Notes: generated by a model from the sequence alone, not told the origin. A stretch of 64,000 nucleotides of DNA from Acidihalobacter aeolianus (GCF_001753165.1 NZ_CP017448.1:2979183-3043182); one strand, 5' to 3'. Counted from the first letter of the stretch, positions 7,963 through 17,141 are shown. Translations and numbers: made by a program.

Positions 7963-7985
7963 ATCATAATGCAACGTTGCATACA
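7963..7985 (-). promoter_or_regulatory. Operator/promoter of the 8-oxoguanine deaminase operon
   Basis: A perfect 14-bp palindrome, ATGCAACGTTGCAT (7969-7982), abuts a -10 hexamer TATGAT (plus 7963-7968, minus strand) 33 bp upstream of the gene start. The decamer GTTGCATACA (7976-7985) recurs at 8863-8872 upstream of the GntR-family gene. The position suggests that the regulator blocks polymerase at this promoter. Confidence 0.55.
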
Positions 7986-8001
7986 CAAAAAGCCCGAAGG
8001 C

Positions 8002-8754
8002 TCAGAGCTGGCCGAAACTGCTGTTGCGACGTTGCGCGAGCTGGTGCAGGGTGAGCGACTTGGCGAAGGATTCGCTCTGCGCGATGTGTTCGCGCATGAG
8101 CGTCTGCGCCGCGGGCAGGTCCCGGCGCAGCAGGCATTGCACCAGGTCGTGGTGCTCCGCATAGGTGCGGTCGATGCGTTCGCCGCTGGTGAAATCCAGG
8201 CGGCGCACCACCCGGATGTGGCTGTTGATGTCCTTGAGATAGTTGGCCAGCACGGCATTGCCGCCGCCCTCGGCCAGCGCCACGTGGAAGGACTCCTCGC
8301 GCGCGACCATCTCCCCCGGCTCGTCCGAGCGGCCGGGCTGGATTTCCGGGTCCCAGGCCTTTCCCAGCTCGCGCAGATTGCGGTCGGGCATGTTCTCGCA
8401 GGCAAAACGCAGCGACAGCGCCTCGAGGTCCTGGCGGATCTCGTAGTACTGCCCCAGTTCGGCGATGTCGAGCTGACGGATGAAGCATCCCTGCTTCGGC
8501 CGGATGATCAGGTAGGCGTCCTGTTCGAGGCGCTGCAGGGCCTCGCGCACCGGCGTCCGGCTGACGCCGAAATACTCGGCCAGCTCGGTCTCGGTCACGC
8601 GGATGCCCGGATACAGCTCGAAACTCAGGATCATCTCGCGCAGCTGCACGTAGATATCCTGCGCGGAACAGCGCGCCGCGCTGCGCGTCTTTGCGCGCTC
8701 GGCGGCAGCGCCGCCTGAGGACGCCTTGACCGACACATCATCTGGGCGACCCAT
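8002..8754 (-). CDS. GntR-family transcriptional regulator, FadR/FCD subfamily
   Basis: A 250-residue regulator. The N-terminal winged helix-turn-helix contains ELAEYFGVSRTPVREALQRL, the hallmark of GntR proteins. The C-terminal alpha-helical FCD effector domain has the conserved pattern of Arg/Asp/His residues (for example FHVALAEGGGN, YAEHHDLV, MREHI). The start at 8754 has a very good ribosome-binding site (GAGGAGGTG). It lies immediately upstream of the 8-oxoguanine deaminase operon in the same direction. Two related operator-like sequences flank the gene, so it probably regulates both itself and the operon in response to a purine or pyrimidine intermediate. The effector is unknown. Confidence 0.9.
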   Translation of the reverse strand: MGRPDDVSVKASSGGAAAERAKTRSAARCSAQDIYVQLREMILSFELYPGIRVTETELAEYFGVSRTPVREALQRLEQDAYLIIRPKQGCFIRQLDIAELGQYYEIRQDLEALSLRFACENMPDRNLRELGKAWDPEIQPGRSDEPGEMVAREESFHVALAEGGGNAVLANYLKDINSHIRVVRRLDFTSGERIDRTYAEHHDLVQCLLRRDLPAAQTLMREHIAQSESFAKSLTLHQLAQRRNSSFGQL

Positions 8755-8827
8755 GTCACCTCCTCGGAAAACTGCGTTTCGAGCGGACCGGGACGGCCAG
8801 TCTGTTCGTGACGGCCACCCGAAAATC

Positions 8828-8872
8828 ACTATAGCAGAGCCCTCGCTCCTGTAGCATGGAATGTTGCATACA
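8828..8872 (-). promoter_or_regulatory. Candidate promoter and operator of the GntR-family gene
   Basis: GTTGCATACA at 8863-8872 repeats the half-site of the operator at 7976-7985, and TGTAGCA at 8850-8856 gives an imperfect inverted partner. A -10-like TATAGT (minus strand, 8833-8828) follows towards the gene. The arrangement suggests autoregulation. Confidence 0.4.
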
Positions 8873-11068
8873 TCATGCCAGGAGCGATGCCGCGGCGCGG
8901 CGCAGCAGTTCGACCACCTGCCGACGCCCGGGCACGCCGAGCAGCGTCGCCACATCCTGCCAACTGCGCTTCTGCAAGATTCTCGCGACGAAGGCGTCTC
9001 GCACCGCCGGCTCCGTGAGGACAGGAAGGCGTTCGAGCCCGAGATGCCAGAGCGCGCCGAGCACGTCCTCGTAATCCATGCCTCCGGCAGCGAACGCCGC
9101 CGCCTCATATCGGTGCGCGGGCGTGGATTTCCGCACAACGCACTCATCGTCTCCGCGGGACAACAGGGCCAGCGCCAGTTCGGGTTCGATCCGCCTCAGG
9201 GCGTCGCAGAGCAGGTGCGGAAGCGCATCGAGATAGCGTGCGCGCAGGTCGCCGTACAGGCGCTCGGCGGGCACGGACAGCGGGCGCATGACCAGGGCCG
9301 CATGGGCGCCGCTGGTGGCCTCGCGCGTCGAGCCCACGCGCAGCGGCGCAAACCCCACCCCTCGCCAGAAGGCGAGCAGCTCAGAGGTGGCGCCGAAGCT
9401 CGCCCCCAGCCAGTCCAGGCCGTCCGCCTGCGCATCCGCGGCAAGCCGTGCAAGCAGCGCGCTCGCAAGGCCACGACGACGCACCGCCGGATGGACCGCA
9501 AGGCGCAGCACCCGCCGACCGCGCAGCGCCATCGCGTCCGGTCGGGCGCAATGCGCCGCAAGCACCTGCGGCAGCAGATGTCCGCGTGCGCGGCGCCTGC
9601 CTGCCGCGACCCGGCCGGCCAGTTCCCCGTCGAGCCCGCCCTCGTCGGCGAGCAGCGCGACGGCGGCGACCCGCCCCGCCGAACGGCCGACCCACACCGA
9701 CACCGAAGGTCCGTCGAGCAGCTGGCGCAGGTCGTAGGGGCGGGTACGGTAATGCGCCAGGATCAGCAGACCGAACAGCTCGCGCAGGAGCGGCTCGTCG
9801 GCGGCCAGCGCATCGCGGTCGAGGCGTTCGATGCGCAGCGACTCGGCTGCGGCACCGCCCACTTCCGTGTCCGCGGCCGGCTCGGCATCGAGCAGCAGGG
9901 CGCGAAAGCTCAGGGACTCCAGCGGGTCGCCGGACGTCCAGCGGATGGGTTCGTCGAGCGCGACGCCGTGCCAGCCGGGCCTCTCGCGGTCCAGCAGCGG
10001 CTGGAAGCGCAGGGCAAACGCGCGCCCGGAGCCTTCGTAGCCGTGCACGGTGGTGGCGAAGGCCAGACGCGGGCAGGCATGCAGCAGACGCGAGAGCAGC
10101 GGCAGCGGCAAGGCCGCCGCCTCGTCCACCAGCACGAGATCCGCCTGCGGCGGCGCCTCGGCCAGCGCATCGGGCGCCATGAATTCCAGCCTGCCTGTGC
10201 CGTACTGCAGCAGGCCGCGGCGCAGGTGTGCGCCCGGCAGCCGCTGCGCCGCGGCCGCGAAGACCGGCGCGACGGCGACGAGGCTCGGACCGGTCAGCAC
10301 GACCTTCGACTCTCGTTCGGCGAGCAAGGCCGCAGCGGCGAGACCGAAGGCCGTGGATTTGCCGCGTCCGCGATGCGCGGTGAGCACCGCAGGCCGACGA
10401 CGGTGCCCCTGGGCCGCATGCAGCACCGCGGCCACCGCCGCGTGCTGGTCCGCGGTCAGCGCGCCGTCGTGCCCGGCCGCGCGGATTGTCGGCGCGGCGC
10501 TCACCGGGTCGACGGCCAGCGGATCGCCCATGACCTCGCCCGCCTGAGTCACGATGCGCACGCCGGGTGCGGCACTCAGGATCGACGCCAGGCGCCGCAG
10601 AAAGCGCCCGCCTACCGCGGCCTCGCCGTCCGGGACCACCGCCATGCGCGCACGCTCGGGGTCGGGGTAGTCCGCCCAGCGGTCCAGCGGCGGGCACAGC
10701 AGGTAGAACAGCCCACCGCCCGCCAACGTGCCGGTCGCCGCGCCGAGGGTGTCGGGATCGAGCCCAGAGAAGGCGTCGAGGCAGATCAGGCCGTACTCCC
10801 GCCCGAGTTGGGCCTGCCCCTCTCGCGGCGGGCAATGGCTCCAGCCAGCGGCGGTGGACTGGCCGATCCACAGGGCGTCCTCGACCGCCAGCACCTCGCG
10901 CAGACCGGCAGCGGCGTCGACCGCCCACGCCGCCTCTCCGCTGAGCACGAGCACGCGCCGCTGGTGTGCGACGCGCGCCGCAGCCAGCAGTCTACGGGCC
11001 TCATCCGGTACGGAGGTCGATGGCGGCATATTCCGGTGCACGGCTCTCGAAACGGTGGTTGCCGGCAT
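8873..11068 (-). CDS. tmcA: tRNA(Met) cytidine acetyltransferase TmcA
   Basis: A 731-residue protein with the TmcA arrangement: an N-terminal DUF1726-like region, an RNA-helicase-like ATPase domain with Walker [11 protein letters not shown] near residues 230-239 and a Walker B-type [11 protein letters not shown], and a GNAT acetyltransferase domain containing [21 protein letters not shown]-terminal tRNA-binding tail follows. It makes N4-acetylcytidine at the wobble position of elongator tRNA(Met), using ATP and acetyl-CoA, to prevent misreading of AUA codons. The ATG at 11068 gives the full length; an in-frame ATG 13 codons later is possible. The elongator tRNA(Met) gene lies about 4 kb away. 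The 3' end abuts the putative operator of the GntR-family gene. Confidence 0.93.
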   Translation of the reverse strand: MPATTVSRAVHRNMPPSTSVPDEARRLLAAARVAHQRRVLVLSGEAAWAVDAAAGLREVLAVEDALWIGQSTAAGWSHCPPREGQAQLGREYGLICLDAFSGLDPDTLGAATGTLAGGGLFYLLCPPLDRWADYPDPERARMAVVPDGEAAVGGRFLRRLASILSAAPGVRIVTQAGEVMGDPLAVDPVSAAPTIRAAGHDGALTADQHAAVAAVLHAAQGHRRRPAVLTAHRGRGKSTAFGLAAAALLAERESKVVLTGPSLVAVAPVFAAAAQRLPGAHLRRGLLQYGTGRLEFMAPDALAEAPPQADLVLVDEAAALPLPLLSRLLHACPRLAFATTVHGYEGSGRAFALRFQPLLDRERPGWHGVALDEPIRWTSGDPLESLSFRALLLDAEPAADTEVGGAAAESLRIERLDRDALAADEPLLRELFGLLILAHYRTRPYDLRQLLDGPSVSVWVGRSAGRVAAVALLADEGGLDGELAGRVAAGRRRARGHLLPQVLAAHCARPDAMALRGRRVLRLAVHPAVRRRGLASALLARLAADAQADGLDWLGASFGATSELLAFWRGVGFAPLRVGSTREATSGAHAALVMRPLSVPAERLYGDLRARYLDALPHLLCDALRRIEPELALALLSRGDDECVVRKSTPAHRYEAAAFAAGGMDYEDVLGALWHLGLERLPVLTEPAVRDAFVARILQKRSWQDVATLLGVPGRRQVVELLRRAAASLLA

Positions 11069-11133
11069 TATGCCGCAGCGGCTCCGATGCCGCGGGCTAT
11101 ACTGGCGCGATCTTCATTCCCACGGGATCGAGC

Positions 11134-11631
11134 ATGGGCCGCTGGCGTCCACCCGCACCGAAATCCTCGCCCTACATCACCCCCGAGGGCTACGCCTCGC
11201 TCGCCGCCGAACTCGACGCGCTGTGGCCCCGCCGAAACGAGGTGACGCAGCATCTCGCGGCGGCGGCGGCCGAGGGCGACCGCTCCGAAAATGCCGAGTA
11301 CATCTACCGCAAGAAGGAGCTGCGCGAGATTGACCGACGCATCCGCTATCTGCAGAAACGCCTGCCGATCCTCAAGGTGGTGGCGCGTCCGCGCGCTGCC
11401 GACCGCGTCTACTTCGGGGCCTGGGCGGTGCTGGAGAACGAAGCCGGCGACGAATTCGAGTATCGCATCGTGGGGGCCGACGAGATCGGCGGAGAAGGAC
11501 TGATCAGCGTCGATTCGCCAATGGCTCGCGCCCTGCTGGGCAAGGCCGTAGACGACGAGGTCCAGGTCCAGACCCCGCAGGGCGAAGCCGTCTACTACGT
11601 GGTCGCACTGCGCTACGACGCTGCGCCCTAG
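11134..11631 (+). CDS. greB: Transcription elongation factor GreB
   Basis: A 165-residue GreA/GreB-family protein. The N-terminal coiled coil carries the acidic tip [15 protein letters not shown], whose Asp/Glu residues stimulate RNA cleavage by backtracked RNA polymerase. The pattern [10 protein letters not shown] and the length favour GreB over GreA. The C-terminal FKBP-like domain contains [19 protein letters not shown]. It starts at ATG 11134, divergent from tmcA. Its stop overlaps that of the convergent TDT transporter gene within a single CTAG. The 5' region contains no other gene. Confidence 0.93.
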   Translation: MGRWRPPAPKSSPYITPEGYASLAAELDALWPRRNEVTQHLAAAAAEGDRSENAEYIYRKKELREIDRRIRYLQKRLPILKVVARPRAADRVYFGAWAVLENEAGDEFEYRIVGADEIGGEGLISVDSPMARALLGKAVDDEVQVQTPQGEAVYYVVALRYDAAP

Positions 11632-12767
11632 GCATTGCCCCGGGGGTGCAGGCCGCCGCTCTCGTTGGACAGGCATGGCGCGTTGAACAGATAACCGTGC
11701 CACATGCCGTGGAAGGTGCGCGCGGTCACCACCGTCCAGAACCCGGCAAGCTGCACCACCAGCAGGGCACCGAACACACCGAAGGCCACAAATCCAGTCT
11801 CGTGCGCCAGCTGCAGCGTAGCCGCCGCGTACACGCCGAGGGGGAAGGTGAAGCCCCACCAGCCCATGTTGAACGGCAGGCCCTCGCGCATGTAGCGCAG
11901 CGTGAGCACCCAGGCCATCACCCACCACCACAGGCCGTAGCCCCACAGCATCAGGCCACCGATCACGCCGACGCCGTAGGCCAGCGAACCGAGCGACGCC
12001 AGCTGCGTACCGGCAAAGGCGGCCGGCGCGGCCACGCCCAACAGAAGTAGGCCGAGCGAACCGGTGCCCAGCGGCCCGAGCACCAGCCAGCTCGACACCG
12101 CCATGTCGCGGTGCGGCAGCTTGTGCAGCACCAGACGCAGGAACAGGATGACCACGATGGTCAGCGCCAGCGGCACGGACAGCGCCCACAACACGTAGCT
12201 CGTGGTCACGATCACCTCCGCCACGCCTGGCGGCAGGTGTCGCGCCAACAGACCGCCGGCGGCCGCCGTCACCTCGGCGGACACGATGGGCAGCAGCCAC
12301 ACCGCAGTCATGCGTTCGAGCAGGTGCTCCTGCTGGGTGAACATGAAATACGGCACCAGCCAGCCGAACAGCACGGCCAGGAACGCATCCGTCCACCACA
12401 GCGTTTCGGCGAGCACCACGGCCGCATGGCCGAAGATCTGCCCGCCGAACAGCAGCCAGCCGTCGAGGATGGGCACCAGTCCCATCGGAATCGCACCGAG
12501 GAACATCGACTGCACGGGATGACGCAGCAGACGTCCGAGGGTGTCGGGAAACAGGACGAAGCGCGACAACAACAGGGCCGTGAATATCAGGTACAGCACC
12601 ATGTCGAACAACCACAGGCCGCGGGTGAGCACATCCTGTCCCGGCAGCGCCGACGGGTAGCTCTCGTGCAGGCTCAGAAACAGGATCCCGGTACCCATGT
12701 TCATGGTGAACCAGTTCGGCGTGAAATGGCGAATGATGTCCTTGAGGCTGCGCTGCGCTCGTGTCAT
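11628..12767 (-). CDS. TDT (tellurite-resistance/dicarboxylate/sulfite) family transporter
   Basis: A 379-residue integral membrane protein with about ten hydrophobic helices. It begins with the family-typical [15 protein letters not shown] and has [12 protein letters not shown] late in the sequence, as in TehA, fungal malate permease Mae1 and the sulfite exporter Ssu1. These proteins form pores for anions such as malate or sulfite. Which anion is carried here cannot be read from the sequence; in a sulfur oxidiser sulfite export would be attractive. It is transcribed divergently from a LysR-type gene across an AT-rich 132-bp gap, so that regulator probably controls it. Confidence 0.88.
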   Translation of the reverse strand: MTRAQRSLKDIIRHFTPNWFTMNMGTGILFLSLHESYPSALPGQDVLTRGLWLFDMVLYLIFTALLLSRFVLFPDTLGRLLRHPVQSMFLGAIPMGLVPILDGWLLFGGQIFGHAAVVLAETLWWTDAFLAVLFGWLVPYFMFTQQEHLLERMTAVWLLPIVSAEVTAAAGGLLARHLPPGVAEVIVTTSYVLWALSVPLALTIVVILFLRLVLHKLPHRDMAVSSWLVLGPLGTGSLGLLLLGVAAPAAFAGTQLASLGSLAYGVGVIGGLMLWGYGLWWWVMAWVLTLRYMREGLPFNMGWWGFTFPLGVYAAATLQLAHETGFVAFGVFGALLVVQLAGFWTVVTARTFHGMWHGYLFNAPCLSNESGGLHPRGNA

Positions 12768-12829
12768 TGAATCCTCCCGAAAGGGCGCCCTGACGGGCTC
12801 CGAATTGGCACGAGCGACACTGTAATCTT

Positions 12830-12890
12830 GACGACATATTTTTAATAATTATATTTTGTTGCTTTTAATATCACTAAAAAAAATCTAAGA
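12830..12890. promoter_or_regulatory. AT-rich divergent control region between TDT and LysR genes
   Basis: This stretch, including TTTTTAATAATTATATTTTG, is far richer in A and T than its surroundings. It holds several T-N11-A arrangements of the kind LysR-type regulators bind. No single operator stands out. Confidence 0.45.
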
Positions 12891-12899
12891 GCGACCACC

Positions 12900-13841
12900 A
12901 TGCGGATCAACCCGGATCAACTCATCACGTTTGCCCAGGTCGTGCGCGAAGGCGGCATCGGTGCCGCGGCGCGCGCGCTGCACCTCACCCAACCAGCGGT
13001 GTCGAATCAGTTGCGCCAGCTGCAGGCACTGATCGGCGAACCGCTCTACCGTCGCCAGGGGCGCGGCATCGCCCTGACCAGCGTCGGCGAACAGCTCTAC
13101 CATCATGCACGGGCCCTGGCCGACGCCCTGCAGGATGCCGAAACCTTCGCCCAGGCACTGGTTTCGGCGGATTCAGGGCGCGTGCGCATCGCCGCGAGTC
13201 AGACGCTCGGCGCCTACATCTTGCCCGCAGCGCTGGCCGAATTCCGCACCCTGGCGCCGCAGATCGAGATCATCCTGGAAAGCCACAACAGCCAGTCCGT
13301 GCTCGAACACCTCGGCAGCTGCGACATCGGCCTGATCGAAGGCCCCATAGCACGCACACATGCCGCAGACCGCTTTTCCGCGCAGCCCTTGGGCAGCGAC
13401 ACCATCGTCGCGGTCGTGCCGAGCGGACACCGCCTGGCCAAGCGGCGCTCGCTCAAGCTCGCGGACGTAGCACGCGAACCGATCATCTTGCGCGAGGCAG
13501 GATCGGGCACCCGCGAAATGGTCGAGGCCGCATTTGCCAACGCCGGCATCGTTCCGAGGATCAGCATGACGCTGGCCGGGGTCGCCGCCGTGACCGAGGC
13601 GGCCCGCCAGGGCCTTGGCATCGGCTTTCTTTCCAGTCTCGCGTTGCGTCACGAAAGCTCGCACGTCGTCGGCATCCCGTTGAGCCCCGCACTGCGCAGA
13701 CAGCTGACTCTGCTGACCGCGAACCAGCCCTCGCGGGCGGCCCAACGGTTCATCGCCTTCCTCAAGGATTTTCTGGGGCGCACGCCCGAAGTGAGTGCAG
13801 AAACGGAACCTCGACTGTCGTCAACCGTCAAACCCGTATAG
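12900..13841 (+). CDS. LysR-family transcriptional regulator
   Basis: A 313-residue LysR-type regulator. The N-terminal helix-turn-helix (residues about 1-60) contains IGAAARALHLTQPAVSNQLR. The C-terminal half is a periplasmic-binding-protein-like effector domain, with a typical REAGSGTREMVE segment and QGLGIGFLSS near the end. The overall pattern resembles CbbR/CysB-like members that respond to small anions or metabolites. It is divergent from the TDT transporter gene, the classic layout in which a LysR protein controls its neighbour. The gene starts at ATG 12900 after a purine-rich AAGAGCGACC. Confidence 0.92.
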   Translation: MRINPDQLITFAQVVREGGIGAAARALHLTQPAVSNQLRQLQALIGEPLYRRQGRGIALTSVGEQLYHHARALADALQDAETFAQALVSADSGRVRIAASQTLGAYILPAALAEFRTLAPQIEIILESHNSQSVLEHLGSCDIGLIEGPIARTHAADRFSAQPLGSDTIVAVVPSGHRLAKRRSLKLADVAREPIILREAGSGTREMVEAAFANAGIVPRISMTLAGVAAVTEAARQGLGIGFLSSLALRHESSHVVGIPLSPALRRQLTLLTANQPSRAAQRFIAFLKDFLGRTPEVSAETEPRLSSTVKPV

Positions 13842-13924
13842 ATAATAATGGTTAGGGGGCCGCATCTGCCGACGCACCATTGGCCGAGCAGGTTCCCGCA
13901 GCAACAGCGACATGGAGACGAGCG

Positions 13925-14203
13925 ATGACCGACAACCCGACACAACCGCAGGCTCAGGAAGCAGCCGCAAAGCCTGCAAGCAACACCCAGCTTTCGCCAC
14001 AGACCGATCAGGTCATGGCCGAACGCCTGCTTCTCGAAACGCTCCCCAAACCTCAGCCGGCCACCGCTATTGAGACACCACTGCAAAAATCGGAGGGCGA
14101 GTGGCCCGAGCATCTTCAGCGCGAAATCGATCTCGCCATCGTCACAACATTCTTTAGTGCCGGCGTCATCGGCCTGTTCCTGTGGATGGGCGGAATCTTC
14201 TGA
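13925..14203 (+). CDS. Small tail-anchored membrane protein of unknown function
   Basis: A 92-residue protein whose first two thirds are hydrophilic and rich in Gln, Ala and Pro. One C-terminal membrane helix, IVTTFFSAGVIGLFLWMGG, precedes a two-residue tail. The start at 13925 is chosen over an in-frame ATG 15 codons earlier because GGAGACGAG precedes it and the upstream segment looks non-coding. It is followed 72 bp later by a monohaem cytochrome c gene, so the two may work together in electron transfer, with this protein as a membrane-anchored partner. I recognise no family. Confidence 0.65.
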   Translation: MTDNPTQPQAQEAAAKPASNTQLSPQTDQVMAERLLLETLPKPQPATAIETPLQKSEGEWPEHLQREIDLAIVTTFFSAGVIGLFLWMGGIF

Positions 14204-14275
14204 GCCGAGAGGAGCTACGTGGCTGCAGCAGTAGACTATGCTCGCTGCATACACGCTGATCCCAAGGCCGCCAAC

Positions 14276-14737
14276 ATGCGAAACCACATCCTCCCCGCCC
14301 TGCAGCGAAACGTCGTCGCAGCGCTGTGTTTTGGCATCGTTGCAACCACTGCCCCGGTGCTCGCGGACAGTATGGGCCGCCCCATGCAGGGCATGTCGAC
14401 CCACATGATGGGGCAAGGCATGATGGGATCTGGCACGGCACCCACTCAGGCGACATCACCTCCCGACGCACGGCCTTTGATCGAGTATGTCGACGCCCAA
14501 CACCTGACCTGTTTCGCCTGCCACGCCATCTCTAAGCCTGGCACCGGCCCATCATTTGAGGACATCGCGCGTCGCTATGCAGGGAGCGAAGGCGCCGCAA
14601 ACGCCTTGACCACCTCGATCGTCAACGGTGCTACCGGCAAATGGTCAGGATACCGCGCCATGCCCGGCGGGCTCGCCACCACAGCGCAAGCGGAACGCCT
14701 AGCCCAGCTCATCATGGCCCTACAGCCACCCGGTTGA
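14276..14737 (+). CDS. Secreted monohaem c-type cytochrome with Met-rich segment
   Basis: A 153-residue protein with an N-terminal signal peptide (MRNHILPALQ, then a hydrophobic core ending near VLADS). Just after it comes a methionine-rich stretch, MQGMSTHMMGQGMMGSG. The haem-binding motif CFACH lies in the middle, and a later YRAMPGG supplies the likely axial methionine. This is a small class I cytochrome for the periplasm. The Met-rich segment could bind copper or be a flexible linker. An in-frame GTG at 14219 has a closer AGGAG and would add 19 residues; the ATG is preferred because it gives a conventional signal peptide. It sits between two genes for small membrane proteins. Confidence 0.82.
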   Translation: MRNHILPALQRNVVAALCFGIVATTAPVLADSMGRPMQGMSTHMMGQGMMGSGTAPTQATSPPDARPLIEYVDAQHLTCFACHAISKPGTGPSFEDIARRYAGSEGAANALTTSIVNGATGKWSGYRAMPGGLATTAQAERLAQLIMALQPPG

Positions 14738-14766
14738 CCGCCCACACTCCGCCCATCGGCGGGAAC

Positions 14767-14794
14767 TTACCCACGTATAAAGGGCGTCTATACT
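14767..14794 (+). promoter_or_regulatory. Candidate sigma-70 promoter
   Basis: TTACCC (14767-14772) and TATACT (14789-14794) are separated by 16 bp and lie upstream of the 58-residue membrane-protein gene. The -10 is good and the -35 is partial. Confidence 0.4.
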
Positions 14795-14920
14795 CAAGAC
14801 GGCGCCAATCTGTACAAGGCGTCGTTTGACTAAGGCCGTAGCGACGGCCGAAACAGCCCCAGCAGCGAATCTGATTGCCTCATTGCCAAGGGGCACACCT
14901 ACCTGGAAGGAGGATTCGTC

Positions 14921-15097
14921 ATGCCACTTATCACTACGGTAATCGTTTTTCTGATCATCATCGGCCTTGCCATCTCGACAGGCGTTCTGCTATCCACCGG
15001 CATCACGACCGGCGCCATCGGTACCGGAACCCTGACCCTCGTCCTGATATTCATCACCTGGGCCGCATTCGTAGGCGTACGTAGCAACGATAACTGA
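14921..15097 (+). CDS. 58-residue membrane peptide of unknown function
   Basis: A short gene starts at ATG 14921, preceded by a near-perfect ribosome-binding site (GGAAGGAGG). It encodes 58 residues that are almost entirely hydrophobic: MPLITTVIVFLIIIGLAIS, then a Gly/Thr-rich centre, then a second hydrophobic stretch ending in VGVRSNDN. Two membrane helices are likely. A plausible promoter lies upstream and a hairpin follows. No family is recognised. The strong translation signal and the composition make it a believable small protein. It may belong with the preceding cytochrome group, although it seems to have its own promoter. Confidence 0.6.
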   Translation: MPLITTVIVFLIIIGLAISTGVLLSTGITTGAIGTGTLTLVLIFITWAAFVGVRSNDN

Positions 15098-15118
15098 AGG
15101 CCGAACTAGCAAAGAGGG

Positions 15119-15156
15119 AAAAACGCGGACCCGGGCAAACCATGCCGGGCCCGCGC
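15119..15156. terminator. Terminator-like hairpin
   Basis: GCGGACCCGGGC and GCCGGGCCCGC form a strong stem with one mismatch. The T-run is on the minus-strand side (AAAAA at 15119-15123 in plus coordinates). It would end minus-strand readthrough from the tRNA and might also weakly end the small membrane-protein transcript. Confidence 0.4.
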
Positions 15157-15261
15157 ATTAGCACTCCGAAGAACCGATTGAATTAGGAGTCATCGTGACA
15201 TGATCGCGAACGCGACCAACAAGCACCTCAGCTGCAATACTGATGCAGACACAAACTACAG

Positions 15262-15286
15262 GAAAAAGACCCGGCCGGGCGGCCGT
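15262..15286 (-). terminator. Terminator downstream of tRNA-Met
   Basis: On the minus strand a GC-rich inverted repeat (GGCC-GCCC-GGCC) is followed by GGGTCTTTTT, just 5 bp after the tRNA 3' end. It has the form of a rho-independent terminator. Confidence 0.5.
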
Positions 15287-15290
15287 TAGA

Positions 15291-15367
15291 TGGTGGCTAT
15301 GGGTGGATTCGAACCACCGACCCCAGCATTATGAGTGCTGTGCTCTAACCAGCTGAGCTACATAGCC
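15291..15367 (-). tRNA. tRNA-Met (anticodon CAT), elongator type
   Basis: The minus strand folds into a full cloverleaf beginning GGCTATGTAGCTCAG and ending with an encoded CCA. The anticodon loop reads CTCATAA, with CAT as anticodon. The T arm contains GGTTCGAATCC. The first pair is G-C and the sequence lacks initiator features such as the three G-C pairs in the anticodon stem, so this is the elongator species, the substrate of TmcA encoded upstream. Confidence 0.95.
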
Positions 15368-15430
15368 TTAGGCGGAAAGGCGGGAATTTTGTTCAAGCGC
15401 TCCCGCCATGTCAAGTCTGAGACCGGCGTG

Positions 15431-16522
15431 CTATACGTTGAAACGGAAATGGACGACGTCGCCTTCGTGCATGACGTAGTCCTTGCCCTCCAGTCGCCAC
15501 TTGCCCGCGTCCTTGGCGCCCTGTTCGCCGCGGCAGGCGACAAAGTCGTCATAGCCGATGACCTCGGCGCGAATGAAGCCCTTTTCGAAGTCGGTGTGGA
15601 TACGGCCCGCGGCCTGCGGCGCGGTCGAGCCAGCGGTGATGGTCCAGGCACGCACTTCCTTGACGCCGGCGGTGAAGTAGGTCTGCAGCCCGAGCAGACG
15701 ATAGCCGGCCCGGATCACGCGGTCCAGGCCCGGCTCGGTCAATCCCATCTCGGCCAGGAAGTCGGCCTTGTCGGCCTCGTCGAGCTGGGCGATTTCCGCC
15801 TCGATCGCCGCGCATACGGGCACCACCTCGGCACCCTCCGCCGCCGCACGCTCGCGTACGCGCTCGAGCATGGGATTGTTCTCGAAACCGTCCTCGGTGA
15901 CGTTGGCGACGTAGAGCGTCGGTTTGAGGGTGATCAGGTGCAGTTCGTCGAGCAGTTCCGCCTCGTCCTCGGACAAACCCAGCGTGCGCGCCGGATTGCC
16001 CGCATCGAGATGCTGCTGCAGGCGCTCGAGCACCGCGACCTGCGCCACGGCCTGCTTGTTGCCGGACTTGGCATTGCGCGCCGCGCGCTGCGCGGCACGG
16101 CTGACGGTATCCATGTCGGCCAGGACAAGTTCGGTATTGATGACGTCGATATCGTCGATGGGATCGACCTTGCCCGAGACGTGGATGACGTCGTCGTTCT
16201 CGAAGCAGCGCACCACGTGGGCGATCGCCTCGGTTTCTCGGATATGCGCGAGGAACTGGTTGCCAAGGCCTTCACCCTGCGAGGCGCCGGCGACCAGACC
16301 GGCGATGTCCACGAACTCCATGCTTGTGGGGATCACGCGCTCAGGGGATACGATGGCAGCCAGTTCGGCCAGGCGCGGGTCGGGCATCGCCACCACGCCG
16401 ACATTCGGGTCGATGGTACAGAAGGGATAGTTCTCGGCCTGAATGCCGGCCTTGGTCAGCGCATTGAACAGGGTCGATTTGCCGACATTCGGCAGCCCTA
16501 CGATGCCGCACTTGAAGCCCAT
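15431..16522 (-). CDS. ychF: Redox-regulated ATPase/GTPase YchF (Obg-related)
   Basis: A 363-residue P-loop protein, exactly the usual family length. It begins [17 protein letters not shown] (G1 motif), has [14 protein letters not shown] as G3, and NVTEDG in place of the usual NKxD, which is why the family prefers ATP. The C-terminal TGS domain starts near the segment on tryptophan and DNA-binding-like turns ([16 protein letters not shown]) and ends HFRFNV. It binds ribosomes and modulates translation under stress. The start at 16522 is fixed by the family N-terminus. It follows pth by 28 bp, the standard gammaproteobacterial order, and is the last gene of the prs-rplY-pth run. Confidence 0.96.
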   Translation of the reverse strand: MGFKCGIVGLPNVGKSTLFNALTKAGIQAENYPFCTIDPNVGVVAMPDPRLAELAAIVSPERVIPTSMEFVDIAGLVAGASQGEGLGNQFLAHIRETEAIAHVVRCFENDDVIHVSGKVDPIDDIDVINTELVLADMDTVSRAAQRAARNAKSGNKQAVAQVAVLERLQQHLDAGNPARTLGLSEDEAELLDELHLITLKPTLYVANVTEDGFENNPMLERVRERAAAEGAEVVPVCAAIEAEIAQLDEADKADFLAEMGLTEPGLDRVIRAGYRLLGLQTYFTAGVKEVRAWTITAGSTAPQAAGRIHTDFEKGFIRAEVIGYDDFVACRGEQGAKDAGKWRLEGKDYVMHEGDVVHFRFNV

Positions 16523-16550
16523 GATATTGGTCCTGTTGGTAGTGGAAGGC

Positions 16551-17126
16551 TCAGCGCGAATGCAGCGCCTGCATGGCACGCTCGCCGAGACCGGCCGCCA
16601 GCGGCGGTAGCGTGTCGACGGCAACGTCGATGGCGCGCGCGATGCGCTCCGCCTCGTCCTTGCCCGGGCGGCCGAGGACGTAGTCGATGACCTGGTCGCG
16701 ATGCCCCGGATGCCCCACGCCGATACGCGCCCGCCAGAAGTCGCGCCCGAGGTGGGAGAAGATATCGCGCAGTCCGTTGTGGCCGCCGTGACCGCCTGAA
16801 AACTTGAAGCGCGCATCGCCCACCGACAGGTCGATCTCGTCGTGAGCCACCAGAATCCGTTGCAGAGGGATCTTGTAGAACGCCGCAAGTGCGGCCACCG
16901 ACTGTCCGCTACGGTTCATGAAGGTGGTCGGCTTGAGCAGCCAGATATCCTGACCGTCGATGCTGGTACGCCCGACCTCGCCGGAAAACCGGCTTTCCGC
17001 GCGCAACGAGCCGCCGTGGCGACGCAGCACCTCGTCGACGAACCAGAACCCGGCGTTGTGCCGGGTCTGGTCGTACTTTTCGCCGGGATTGCCCAGGCCG
17101 ACGATCAGGCTAAGCGGCTCGGACAT
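16551..17126 (-). CDS. pth: Peptidyl-tRNA hydrolase
   Basis: A 191-residue cytoplasmic hydrolase that frees tRNA from prematurely released peptidyl-tRNA. Visible signatures are [18 protein letters not shown] with the catalytic His23, an asparagine in FMNRSG, and the VAHDEIDL segment holding the catalytic Asp. GGHGGHNGL, typical of the substrate-binding loop, follows. It lies 15 bp downstream of rplY and 28 bp upstream of ychF, all on the minus strand. Confidence 0.97.
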   Translation of the reverse strand: MSEPLSLIVGLGNPGEKYDQTRHNAGFWFVDEVLRRHGGSLRAESRFSGEVGRTSIDGQDIWLLKPTTFMNRSGQSVAALAAFYKIPLQRILVAHDEIDLSVGDARFKFSGGHGGHNGLRDIFSHLGRDFWRARIGVGHPGHRDQVIDYVLGRPGKDEAERIARAIDVAVDTLPPLAAGLGERAMQALHSR

Positions 17127-17141
17127 ACCCGGTCACCGTCT

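Noticed and set aside
14219-14275. Upstream GTG start for the cytochrome
   Set aside because: It has a nearby AGGAG but would put a 19-residue polar extension before a conventional signal peptide; kept only as an alternative.
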